A stretch of DNA of 64,000 nucleotides, taken from positions 34,794,996-34,858,995 of the forward strand of contig CM068313.1 in NCBI GenBank assembly GCA_034766995.1. Reading direction: 5' to 3'. The notes beneath the pieces are model-generated. The model searched no databases, was not told where the DNA came from, and was given only the letters and a program-made list of their open reading frames with translations. Position numbers and translations under genes: made by a program. This DNA is from Acanthacorydalis orientalis (Eukaryota; Arthropoda; Insecta; Megaloptera; Corydalidae). This document shows positions 17,364 through 32,072 of the stretch, one piece after another; the first letter of the stretch is position 1; each line of letters starts with the position of its first letter.

Positions 17364-18318
17364 GCCAAATTATGTCAGAAAAACTCTCGACATAATACGT
17401 TTGTAGGTCAAGTTTGTGAGTGTGACAACATTGGTGTGAAATGAAAATGATAAACAGTATATAGATAAGCAAAGTTTATTGTCATTCATATATCAGTGTT
17501 ATGTTTTTATAAGTACATATTTTTATTTTATATTATTTAAAAATCATTTTTAATCCATAAAAAAGTCAAGACTTACATAATGATAGTAATGTTGTAACGT
17601 TCTTAAAAAATAAAAATACACTCAATAGAAAATATGTTACATGAATTAAGAACGTGTTTCTGCAGAAAAGGATAGAATAAAATCTAAAACATTTCTTTAA
17701 TTCATGAATTTAGAATAATTTTCCTAATATATTTATATGGAAACAATATGTAAGCGAAATCAAATAATTTTAAGAATACATGTATTGTAATAAAAGCTCA
17801 TATTGTTTTTGTTATTTGTCTGAACGTTATTTAATAGATTTTCAATAAGTAATTTTAGAATTATACACATTATAAATTTATTTTGATTTGTGTTCTCGGT
17901 TTTATAATCAAAAATACTTAATAGTTACATAAAAAAATCAGTAACAAATTGTAAATATAGCTTTTATTTATAAATATTTTCAAATTATAATAACGTTCGA
18001 TTAGCACTCGAGGAACTGCGGTTTGTACCACGTTTGACCGAACTTCCTTAATGAGGTTTTCGAGGTTTCCTCATTTTCTCAGAGACGTTAATCTCAACAA
18101 TCGCTTCGTGTCATAACATAAAATATACGTTTTATGTTAAAGACTTTGTTTACATTTCAAACAAGTATATTCAATCACAAACAGTTCTTGGAAATAAAAT
18201 TTAATTTATAAAAAATTAAAAAGGAAATAACGTCGCTTAGAAAGAGAAATATTATTACGTTTATAATAACAACAGTTCATCGCAATTTATAATTTTTATA
18301 AAAATAAAACATTGTTCA

Positions 18319-18361
<43 letters not shown>

Positions 18362-20122
18362 TGTAAATATTTTATCCGCAAAATTTATACATTTAATCGT
18401 AATGTTGTTTATATAGAAATATTAATTTTTTTGTTTAATATTCATGACGGTGTACATTCAAGATTTCTGCGTAAGCATTTGAATTTAAAATGTATATCTG
18501 AAGAAAATGTTATTAAAAAGTGAATAGATATTTTTATCAAATACGTTCACAAGAAAATATTCTATATTTTTATGACTATTATTATTTATTTTACTTCAGA
18601 TACTTGATGTCATTGTATAGAATACTCGAGAGTATTGAAAGTTACATTACTAGTTACTGAGCTTAATTACACTCGTTAGTATATTGTATAATTTAAATAG
18701 ATAATTTACATCCTCTACTATTAACACTTTATCGTAAGTGTTTCGATAATCTTGATCTCAGTTTGCATTAGGCATTGTCGTAGGATATGTATTAAGATTT
18801 ATATTTAGTATCTAGTAAAATGTTTAATATTTAATAACTAGTATATAATCCGGTAAAACTGACAGGAAAATAGAAAGAAAAAAAACTATTTATTGATTTT
18901 TACAGCATAATATATTAAAACATGAAAAATACCTAAGAACGAAACTTAATGAATTAAACTTGAAACCTATGAGCTGAAAAAGCAAATATAATATCATATA
19001 TATACAAATCTCGTCACCATGGACTTTAACCTGCGGACAAAGTGACGAGAAAAGGGTTTTTATTATATAGAGAAAGATAATAGTCAAATTTGGCATAGGT
19101 ATATAATGTTTGCTGTACGTATTGGAAATAGAATTATTGAAATTTAAATATACATTTATTATTCTTTGTTAAATTACTTAATTATAGTTTTAAATAGTTT
19201 TCTGTGCCGAGCGTCATTTAATATATATTTCATGGTATATTATTACTTCATCTTTTCAAAATCCTCCAAAAATAATTTCTTATTATAATTTTGTAAAATT
19301 GTTTAATTTAGATCATTATTCTGTAACTTTCATATTCTAATTTCTCTAAAAAAAATGTCTAGGATTTGTAATGTCCAGTCATACTTTACTGTGTTAAGTT
19401 TGTGTTTCAATTAGGCAAACGTAATATATTTTCAGAGATTGATGGTCTTGCATTTATAAAATTTTGCAGTCTATTTTAGTATCTTCTTGACCCCTATATA
19501 TTTTTTATATACATCACGTAATTCTTGCCTCAATTCATAATACTATATGCATTTGAATAATTTTAGGATTGTATTAAAAATAAAACCTGTATGATTTCAA
19601 GTTCATTCATGTATCTACTTCATCTCAATATCTTTACGATGCATGTAAAAAGAATAATTGTTTTTGTCTCATATAACTTGGGTCTTCTTTTCCAAGCAGT
19701 TATTCCAACCATTTATCTTCATTTCCAGCCATATTTATTAATCTTTTTTTGTTCGTCGTTCTGTTGAGACAGATAACCCCAAGTATTCTTATAAAATATG
19801 GTCCTGAAATGTAAGATAAAATGTCTAAATATCAACAAGTTTTGATATTTCATATTTGAACGTCGTTTAGTATTATGTTTTTCGCTTTTCCATTTTTTTG
19901 TAGAAATCATCCCTTTACTTAACAAAAATATTTTGTATATAACTTTTTATTTATTAATACTCTATAAAATACTTAGTTTCGATTGATTATTGTTTAAGTA
20001 CGGCTGCAACATATTAAATATTTCTAAAATTACGAATCAATATTATCATTTTTCTTATATTATATATATACAATAATTTTTAACGCACTTTGTAAATTAG
20101 TAATGTTTTATTTTTAGTTATA

Positions 20123-20167
<45 letters not shown>

Positions 20168-21375
20168 AAAGTAGCAAATATTTATAAGAAAATAAATAAG
20201 CGTTAAGATAAATTTACTACTAAATCCAATCTAATCTCTCTAATAGTGTATTCTTACTTTCGGAAATCAAACAATTAATGACGATAATCACAGTCTGGAG
20301 AGAACTGTCAATTAAATCTACTGAAATAACAAACCCTAATACACATCAGCTAGAAAAACAGGAGAGAAAAAGCACGATAATGAAGATGAATAATACAAGC
20401 GTTTAGAAGTAACAAAGTATCGACCGTCTGAAACAGTAACATAAATCCAAAAAAAAATAAATATATTTCATAAACATAATCTTTTATAATCTCTGATAGT
20501 ATATGTTATATATTGAAAACTGCTGTTTTATGTTTATGGAACAAATAACAATTTATTGTCATTTATACGAAATTAATAGAACAGTATTTGTTCGTGTACT
20601 TAAAACGCAATGAAAGCTTGATGAAAATAAAGTTTGAATTGAAATCTAACACAAAAACAATCGTCGAAAAAACAAGATTGTAATAAAAAAAATTCTGCCT
20701 GCGTAAGAGAACTTGTTTCGTCTCTTAAAAGTGTTACATCATTTACAAATTAAATCTTCATCATCAGTGTAAACCAATAAAATACTCGAGTCGAATTTAA
20801 TTAGCTTTAACTCCACTTAAAATTATTTACTATCACAGAGAGCGTAGCCATGAAGAAATATCAAAAGAATAAACTTCAAGTGCGCCAGCTGCATTTCCTT
20901 GGGGAAATACACACCCGCGCCCATACACATGTCCCCCTATTCTCGACGCGGCGACGTCGACTTCCTCCGTCGCATTGTCATAAATGTATGGTATTAAATT
21001 GACTGCGATTTTTTTATACTTTTATCTCGGCGTATAATTAAATATTTATCTTCTCGTTTGAAACTTCAAAAGCGTCGGTTTTCCATTAATCTTATTAATA
21101 AATGCTGTAATTTCACAACTCGTTAACGCGTCTCATTTATATTCTATTGTGTTTTAAACTACCGGTTTTATGTGTTTTGAATATTTAATTTATTTAAATA
21201 CAAAGAATAAATAAATTCATTTTAATTGTATTTCTTAAGAACTTTATAACCACTCTAATTAATAATAACAATAATTGGATTTTTCGCAAAACGTATTGCG
21301 GGTTTAAGGAAGAGTGACCGTTTATAAAAATGTAATATAATATTCAGTAATAAATTTAAATTCTTTTCAAAATAA

Positions 21376-21414
<39 letters not shown>

Positions 21415-22345
21415 CATACATAATATTAAAAATAAACACTCTTTTATTAATTATTTGAAAGTGCACATACACACGCACATCCATTGAATTATGCATCAAA
21501 AAATATTAATTAACGTTTATAACCGCATGAATAAAAATTAATCTTCTACACACATCCTCACCCTCACGCTCATAAACTCCGTTTTCAAGGAAAATAGATA
21601 TTAATTAAATTATTAAAGCAGTTCTATTTGCATTCTATAAAAGGACATTTATATAATTATAAATAAAATAATTGCTGTATTTTATTTATTCTCTTTAAAT
21701 TAATTAATTATACGACATCAAATATTAAATATTCCATATATTGCTTTCTACGCATATATTCTTTAATATTTTTACATAACACTAAAAAAATACATAAAAT
21801 GAGATACAAGAGAATATTCCAAGTTATAAGGAAAGCAAAACTAAACTTTTTATACAGTAATATTCCCTTCGATGTAAATAAATTCGTTAATACTATAAAT
21901 GAAAATATTTTAATAAAAACTAATGATTTAGCGTTATAATTTGATAGCAATAAAACTTTTGGGTTTAATGAATACAAATAAAACAATTAATTATTTTATA
22001 TAAATCATCAACATTCTTCTTTAGATTATTAACTATAAGACAGTCGTTTAAAGATTATTGAAATAAATTTAAAAACGAAGACAACCGTGTCTACTCATTG
22101 CAAAAAATACAAGAACAACTATAAAAAGAACCTTCAGTCAGAATGATAGATGGAGATAAACAAAGTTTCAACCTCCTGAGAATAATATACACACTTCTTC
22201 ACTATTCACTACGATTTTCTCGCTGTACAAAATTCCCTTCTAAATCTATATCAATATAATTTGAATATTTTGTGATTTTGAAGAAGTGTAGTAAATATTT
22301 CATACAGTGTATAAGAAAGAGATAATATAATCATTTTGTGTAATT

Positions 22346-22379
<34 letters not shown>

Positions 22380-23905
22380 CAAGACCTTTTCTATAATTGT
22401 TAATCGTTTAAAAATAAATAATTTTATTAGAAAATAAAAACTGCAACTTTAATAACCTCGTGACAATTAATTAAAATCTGTTAATTTAAAACATTGTTTC
22501 AGACAGTTTCTCATCTTAAAAATAAAGTAATCTTATTTATTAATCCATCATTTATTTTTATTATTAGGTTGGTAGGAAGATAATTGCAGTTTTTGTTTTT
22601 CGAATTCTAGCATTAATTTTTTTCAATGAAAGTGTCATTTCATCGAGTTCATGTTCATCATTTTGAAGCACATTTTCGGTCTGTATTTTGGTAACATCGA
22701 CTTTGGTTTTATTATTAATTTTGTTTCAAATTAGACTATTGAATTAAAGATAGAAAAAAGCAAATAAGAGTAATTTTTGTATAAATTCATAACGGGTGGT
22801 AAAGCAACAGAAACTGCTTGAAAACTGAACGGTGATTTTGATTTAGGTACTGTTAAGGAACGTACGGTGCAATGGTGGTTCCAAAAATTTCTATCAATAG
22901 TTGATATAAGATACGTAAAATATGAATTATGAGAAGAATAAAAGTCATTAATAAATAATTTTCTACAATAATAAAAATATCTATCCCCGAATAGATCTAA
23001 AAAGATGAATGCTTTTAAAGTGGTATTTTTTAACCTTCTTTCGTTCAAACTACTTTAAGCATTCATTTCATTTTCTGTAACCGCTTTTTGTAAAAATCAT
23101 TTACAAAATTAGCTTGAATAGAATTATTTATGTAAAATAATTTTTTGCTAGTAAATTTCCACTTATTTCTTTATTATCATCTAAATAAAAATCTGAGTTA
23201 ATAACTCTTCGTGTTGAAGGAAATTTTAACGTGCGAACACTCGGTTGTCTGTTCTCACACACATGTAACCATTTCGTAGAACACCAATGGCCCGCAGACC
23301 ATAGGTTAAGAAATCCTGCTCTAAATGATTTATGAATAATTGAGCAAGTTCCCAAATAATGTAATTTGATATCGTAGAAATTACAGTGAACGCTAATCTG
23401 TTTCGTTCGTTACGATAATAATTTTAAAAATGTAAAAGGAGATGAAGAAAATTGGAAATATAATAAAACGAAATACTCTTATAAGATGCTGAACAATGAG
23501 CTTAATTACGAAAGTTCAAAGGAAAAAATTATAAAAAAAATAATATAGAATGGTTTACATCTTAACAAAAAAACGTTACCTGAAAAAAATTTCGCCTTGA
23601 TACAGCTGATTTTTTATTTATTATTTTCTTTTATGGGACATCAATGGACTTAAACGTGTACTGTATGTTTTAGATATTTTTATAGAAACAATCAAGTATA
23701 GAAATGTTAGTACAGAATCAGGAAAAATGTTTTTGATTACTGATTTCTTATTTATTGAGTTTTTTAATGAACAAAATGACTTTATAAACACTACAGGATA
23801 CATATATCATAAAAGATGAGCTTGCATGACAAAATATGAAGAGTTGTTTAATAATCATCACCATTTTCAAATTATTTTCTCTCTCTCTCTATATATATAT
23901 ATATT

Positions 23906-23939
<34 letters not shown>

Positions 23940-24561
23940 AATTATTTACATACAGAAAATGTAAAAAATAAAATACGCATTTAAAAAAAAATTTTAAACG
24001 TAAATATTTGTATAAGGAATGAATAGAAGGCCAGTGAATAAATATTAATTCTTTATATTAAAATAATTATAATTGAAAGATTTAATAAAAGAACAAATAC
24101 ATATTTAACTAGATTTGAAACATATAACGTCAATGTTGAGAAACGTTCATATAACAACAGATTATAGTATCAGAAGTGAATCATAATCTTCGTTTTTCTT
24201 AAAACGCAGCAGTAATTACAAACGAAATATTTAATGTAGCAATTTATTTTCTTTTGTCTTCAATTTCGCTTTGTTTTGTTAGCAAGGAAGTTGGTTTAAT
24301 TATTTTATGCGGATGCATGGATAAAGAATTTTTTTGAATATTTTTGAATTCATTTTGTATTTTAAATTTTTATCCGCATTTTCACAAAAATACATGAACG
24401 AATACTTCTTAGTTATCATACAACACTGTAGAGATAGAAAATCATTAAATGTTTTTTTTATGAGAGTCACAGTCGTTTTTTCAATAAAAGATAAACAATT
24501 CTGAGTTCATTAATTGCTGAGTAGTTCAATGTGCTGATCATTTTACTATAATTACCTATAG

Positions 24562-24604
<43 letters not shown>

Positions 24605-26225
24605 TATATATATATATATATATATATATCAACTAGAGAAAATCATAGTGAAATAATATACATGCATATATTCGCTATATTATTGTACACTATGTCATTC
24701 ATTAATTTTCTATTTATTTCTTTAAGTAGATATTTACTATTATGTCTAAATCTATTAAATTTCTTACATGAAATGTTCTTAAATATTTTTTCGACTAATT
24801 AACATCTCTTACTATTAACATATTATCTGTTTGCATTCTTTTCATCTGTTGAATTTTTTCCCGAAAGCATATTTTTCAATGGAAACTACTAAATGGAAAT
24901 TTTAAAGTGTTAGAGAGAAAAAAAATCAAAAAAATCTATAACAGTATCCAGAACAAGATACTTGGTCACTCTTGTATAACAATTCCATGACTCACAAAGT
25001 TATTGTAATTCGTGAATTTTTGGCATCTAAAGATTTATTCGATCTTAATCAGATCTCTACTCATCTATGTACTACTTTATGATTGTTTTATATTCCTTAA
25101 ACTAAAAGTGAATATAAAATTCATGCGTTTTAATAACATTAAGGATATTAAACTGTAATTAAACTGGATATTAATAAAACTGGATATTAGACTGTAACTG
25201 ACTTTTGTAAACTTAAATCCTTAAGAAGGAAAACTTCGAAAATGTTTTAATCATTTTAATTTAGTGCACAGTTGTAGATGTGATTTATTTCGAATAGTAC
25301 GTAATAGAAAAATAATTGTTGATGATAAGTATATAGATTTTTTTAAACCAGTCTGAAAAAATCAGGTCACACTGTGTATTTAGGTACACGTAACACGCAT
25401 GAAATATTAATTTAACGCTATGTTAGAAATGCAATCTGGTTCTTTCCGAAAGTAAATATTTTCCAGGTCGAGGGATTGAAACAGTAATTTATATTTGGAT
25501 ATTGCTTTTTCTCGATATCTCGTTTCATAGGAGATATAGATTACGCTATCATTCAGTAATAATATATCGAACGGATATTGGATGCTTTGTATAGTAATAA
25601 GATTCATTTCCTGCCTTCGCCTGCATTACATTCATTGCAGGAATATGTGTCGTGATTGTATGCAATAAAGTTGCCAGGATAGCGTGGCTGCTACCATAAA
25701 ATTTACGAGACACTTAAGAAAAACTATAATTCAGTGCTATAAATTAACTTACACATGGTCTATTTTATTTCGATTTAGTTACATTAAGATATATTATCTC
25801 CGACGACATTTTTAAAGTTGAAAAACTTTTATGAATAATTTTCATCTTACTAATTAACTACAAACACGTTTACATAGAAAAACATTCTCTACGTATCTAT
25901 CTTCTTTCCTTTCATTTCTTTCTTATATAAAAAGAAATGAAAGGAAATAAAAGTTTATATGAAGATTTCTCTTAACGCAATGTACGAGTATAGTTGTGTG
26001 GATTTACTGAAAAGAATAAATATTATATTAAAACGTACATTTAAGATTACAAACAACAAATTGTAACTAGTATAAAAAAAAGAAATATTTTTCATGTCAA
26101 AAATAACAATTTCGTTCATTTTATTTTCAATTCTGTTTTTATTAGCGAATTAGATTCATCTTACTTTTACTTTGTTTGATTTATCTTCTACTTCTTTGTA
26201 TTTGAATAATAAGTAATTCAAATAG

Positions 26226-26274
<49 letters not shown>

Positions 26275-27907
26275 TGAGAGAGATATGTATGTAACATGTA
26301 TTCAATTTAAAAAAAATCAAACTTATGCACCCACTTTTGTATTGTTTTCTTGAAGTAATCATTATTTGATCACTGTTATTGAATTCCATTAATAGTTTCA
26401 TTATTTGTGCCATATTCTGAGAGTATCAAACTACCTAGAAAAAGCAAAACTTTTAGAAGAGAATAATTTTCGAAGAGAATAATTAATTAAAGATATAATT
26501 GTTTATTTTCACCGCTATGACCCCATTGATGTATTGGTCTTGATCTTCTTGAATCATTTATATAGTATTTTGCTGAAAACTAGTCCAGCTTCTAAGTTAT
26601 ATATATATATAAAGCTTGCTATAAACATACTCATATTACTTGAAGATGCTTCAAAAAACAAAATTATTTGGTTGGTAGAAAAATAATTGCGGTTTATGAC
26701 TTTCAAATTTTAAGTGGTCCAGAATTGTTGGATGACAAACGCCTATCTTTTGTGAAGCTCTCGAATTATTGTGCATGGTGTTGATTCAACTAACGCTTTC
26801 AGTTGGTCGTGATAAACTGAAGAAGGACACGAAAGTTCTTCTTCATCTTCAAAGCTCTCGTCCCTTGCATGAAATTTTTGGAACCACCATTGCACCGTAC
26901 CTTCCTTATACCCACACCAGAACAAAAATTGCTCTTATTTGCTTCTTTTCCATTTTTAATTCAATAGTCCAATTTGAAGCAAAATTAATAATAATACCAA
27001 AATCGATGGTACTAAAATACAGACCTTAAATTGTACTTTAAAATAATATTAACATGAACACAATAAAATTACACTTCCATTGAAAAAAAATCAGGTTAGA
27101 ATTAAGATTAGAATTCAGGTTAGAATTCAGAAAATAAAAACCGCAATTATTTCCCTACCAATTTAATAGTTAGAATAGATTAATACACGCGTGATTCAGC
27201 AAGATCAAAAGTCACTGGACTGCAAAAGAATTAATATATTTTCTGAAATTAATAGCGTTCTCATTTAAATTTCATAATTCTCCAAGTACGAAAATAATAC
27301 ACATCATTAAATGTGATGCATATTATATTATTTTAATAAAATAATCGTAAATGAAAAATCTATTTATCAGTTCATGAACTTGTTAACATTGATAAACTGC
27401 TGCAACTGATACTTATTTAAATATTTAGCAATTTCATTAATTAGATTATTAGCATTGTTTCATGTAAGTAAATGTTCCTTAAGTCGACTTTTTATATTAT
27501 TTTTTCATTGAATTACATTCATTATTTATTAGATACTTTATTTATTATTAGATACTATTATTTATTCGATAAATGACAAGTACTTGTCTTTTATCGAATT
27601 ACAAACATCAAAATTTTCAAGGTGTAATAAAAAGGTGTTTATTGAGATGTAAAGTATTTCAATCTAACAAATAGTTTACAAAAAATTCCAAACTACGTTT
27701 AATCATCTATTTTCAAACATGAATGAAAATGTAGAATATTACATATTTATAAACCTTTAATTAGTCATAGTTTATATTATGATTTAAGTTAGTATCAATC
27801 ATAAAACCAAAAAAATAACAGATTAACTAACTTGAAAGATATATAGTGTTAGTAATTATTATAGTGTTAATAATTTTGATTATATATATAGAGGGGGGAG
27901 GGAGATA

Positions 27908-27976
<69 letters not shown>

Positions 27977-30900
27977 ATATTGAATTATATACAAATATAA
28001 GTAGAAGAAATACCTTTTGAAAAATTATCTACAATGTATATAAATGGTTGGTAATTAACTACGGAATGAATGGAAAGAAAAAATAACATGAGAAATATAA
28101 GACATGAACGAGTTCAGTATTTTACAAACCATAAGATAAGACATAAAAATAAATTGACTTTTTCAATCTTGACACAGAAATGAAGTGTAATTACACTTGA
28201 CATGGAACCATTTCGAGTAATGGTCGACGCCTATAATGGTTTTATATTACTTTCTTTTTTTAAAAAAAGTATGTGTCAAGTAAATTAAGCGTGAATATAT
28301 GTATTAATATATTATATTTAAGTCGATTTTTTTCATAGGTAATCGATAATAAATTATAAATTAAATTATCTATTTTGTTATTGTTTAAACTATTTTTTTA
28401 ATTAAATTAATTGCACTTAAGTTGAGAGATTCTCACTGCAAACTAATAAATACGTTTTTAATTATTCTTTTGCTTCTTGAAAACTACATATATATTTTCA
28501 ATAATTTATTTAAGATTGACGTTTGTATTGCCTTTTGTTTAATTCAAGACGCGATTTTTTGTACTTTATGGTGATTTTTATTCAACTTGTATTTCGTTTG
28601 ATGTAATATAAAGTATAAAAACTAATTCAATTATTAATTTGGTATATATAGCAATATATAATCAGCACAGAGAATGAAACAATAAAGTTTCAATTTCACT
28701 GTGTTTGTTATAAATACATGAAGTGTAAATAATAACAATATCAATTTTAATATTCTAATATGCAAAGATGCGTTTCCAGAACAATTGTATTATGCTAAGC
28801 ATTTCTATTGAATTCTCGTTGTATCAAATAAAGGAGTTTATTATACAGTAAATAGTACAGTCATCAGTCATTGTCGAGTAGCAAACGTGAACGCCTTACA
28901 GTATTTCTTAATTGTTAATGTTAGAACAGTCGAAAATCTCTTAGAAACGTTAGCGTATGATGCTGACAATTACAGATAAACTTAATACAATAGACATATG
29001 AATTTAGTAAATTAAATCAGTTACCAAGATTTGTAGTGTTTATAAAACAATTTAAACTGAAATAGTGTATAAAGAACAAATTAATACATACATTTTTTTT
29101 CATCAGATATTAACAACAGTTTTTTTTATTAAAAATAATTAGTGAATTATTTATTTTATATGTTAATAATATAATATAATATTGAAAAATGTGCTATAAT
29201 ATATTAAACGTCAGAATTAAAGATATATTATAATAAATAAATTTAAATATACCATATAAAAAATTATATATATATTTACAAATATTTATCTAAGTAACAC
29301 TAATAAAATAATGTAAAAATATTTTTTTTATATATACACACTGTAAAACATTTTATTTTTTTCTAAAATATTTAAATACTCATACTCATTCTCGTATTAA
29401 AAATACACACAAATTTCGTTTCGATTTTTTTTCCAATATATCTCACAGGTTCAGTACTAAACTATTCTCTGAATATTCATCACTAACAACACTACGTGTA
29501 TTTAATCTAAACATTCATATTAATTGAGAATACAAAAAAAAAAAAAAAACGTTATTAAAAAAATAAAAAATGGCTGAAGATTTTCAAAAATGTTAATTTT
29601 AAAATTATTTTTTTATGAAACTTTATTGTTAAGTACTAAAATTGTCCGGATATTGAAACAAAATCATCAAATTAAAAACCCTTTAATAAATCAAAATAAA
29701 GAGGATTTAATCTGCTAATTAATTATATTTGCTTTTCATTTTATATACTTTATTACTAATACGTTTCATTTTTTCTCTGAAAGCTCGATACTTATTTTAT
29801 TAAAGTATAATTGTTTTATTGTTATTAGTATATTTATTTTATTGTTAGTGTATATTTATTAAAATAACTGTCAGTACTCAAACTAAACATCACTTTTTTA
29901 ACAAAAGATGGTTAAATTTAAGCATCAAACTCAAATACATTGATAAACAGTCTGACATATAAATTACTCAACTATAAACTGGTTTTTATATTCTTAAATA
30001 CACTTTTTGATTAAATTAAAACATACTGTAAGAATAAAATTATATTTCCATCATATATGAAACTAAACTAATTTAATTAAACTTATTTGATTTGAACAAT
30101 TTCACCATATTCATACCAAACTATTCAATAAGATAATTGACTGAGTATCTAAACACACAAATGTTATATTTATAAAAAAAAATATAGATAACTGAGTTCG
30201 TAGTAATATATTTAATATATCCACTACAACTGAAATGTATCAAGAGAAATAAAAAAATAAACATTAAGGGTCAAATTCAAAAACAATACTCCAACTGATC
30301 TTATTTTAATGCCATTCTTAACTGACTATGAGTGAGACTAAAACTCACTTTTGAAATTCATAATAATTTACTTATTTTAAATTCTACTTAAATGAGAGTT
30401 AGGTAGCGTATTAGGATACATTACCAATAGGCCTTATGATATAATAGATAAAATTCATAAAAAATTTAAATTAACAAACAGCAAAAGAATTTTTTAAAAA
30501 AAATAGTAGAACATAAAAAAATATATAAATGATTTTGTGTTAAATTATGACGAGTATTAGCTAAGATAGTATCTGATCGATCTGATCTTTCACTTATATT
30601 CAATTATCTTTTAAATAACGAGTGAATATAAGATATAGTTCCTGCTTACATATTTGGTAGACAGAAGGCGAAAATGAGGAGAATTTTAGTCTATGAATTA
30701 AACCATAAATGTTCAGTATACTAATTTTCAATGTTCATTCAATCTGTTAAAATGAGTTTTGATTGATTCGATTGAATAATGTTTCCAAATTTATATATTA
30801 TGAAGTCATCTCTTTACATATTGTTAACTTGAATATGGGTAATCGTCTAAATGGAATTATTTCCTTTGAATTACATAAATTAGCAGAGCATATGGTTACT

Positions 30901-31168
30901 ATAAGGACTATTTGCCTGTAAATATTTGATAATCGTCAATTAGACTTAAATATGTTCTTATTGAAAAAATTACATGATCATCTGTTAATTTTCAGAATAT
31001 TTAAGATATATTTTTCAAAATTTAGTATATGGAGAATAAATCTACATAACAAGTTGAATTTCTGTGTAATACCCTTTGTAATAATTTTATTTCTAATCTA
31101 TTGAGTTCTTTCACTTGTACAATTAAAATTAATAAAAAATATCCTAAGTATTGTTTCTGTCTATGTAT

Positions 31169-31226
<58 letters not shown>

Positions 31227-32032
31227 GATAAGATAATTAATTTAATGAAAAAGTAAACTTTCTTACACATGTAATTATAATCCAAGAAAACAAATATTGA
31301 TCTAATTAAATGATATAAAATCACAATAAAACGTGCGCTTGCGTTATCTCAGTTTAATTCAAACGAATAGGATGTGTTTAAATAGTTCATAGCAGCTATA
31401 AAACATCTTCTTAATTTATTTAAATACACAGCCATAACAGTTTGAGCTCACAATGCAGGTTTGATGACACATTGTAAATCGACTATTCTAAGAATGAGAT
31501 CCGAGAGGAAAATATCGACGCAATAAAGCAACATAAGCTCGACGAAATCGTCTTTACAAATTAGAGCAGAAGACTCCGAAGACGTAGTCACAGTGCGAAA
31601 TACATACAACCCGAAACGCCGTTAGCAGCCTGTGTTGATTACGTTAGTTTCCGGATACTCTCCTTGCCAGGTTATATAGGGAATGCTGTTTACCGGCTTC
31701 GCAGTGACATTAACGTTAAAATAATAGCCTGTATACTGACTTAAACACGGTTACGATAACGTTGCAGTCCTTTTTATTTAATCTCTACAGTTTCTATAGA
31801 AATTTTGACATTAACTACATTCCGTGCAGTTCGCTTATTATGTTTCGAATAGTGAAATATAAGTTAAGAGGATTTACTGGCAATAATGTTTCCTTCAACT
31901 GAATATTATCGTTTCTTATGTAATCAATAGAGAAAATAATCCATAATGACGGAATTACAATGCAAATGTATTTTGTACTTTAATTGCATTTAGTTATAAG
32001 ATATTAAATAGAGTGTGTATACAAGTTATATA

Positions 32033-32072
<40 letters not shown>

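Noticed and set aside
21708..21986. 92-codon minus-strand ORF rich in Leu, Ile and Phe
   Set aside because: Hydrophobic composition is expected from AT-rich DNA. There is no start context, no partner exon and no recognisable transmembrane family.
23128..23355. 75-codon minus-strand ORF near a tctgcgggccattgg-like segment, possibly a hAT end
   Set aside because: The text resembles a solo hAT terminal sequence, but no partner end, transposase motif or target duplication was found, so it was not annotated.
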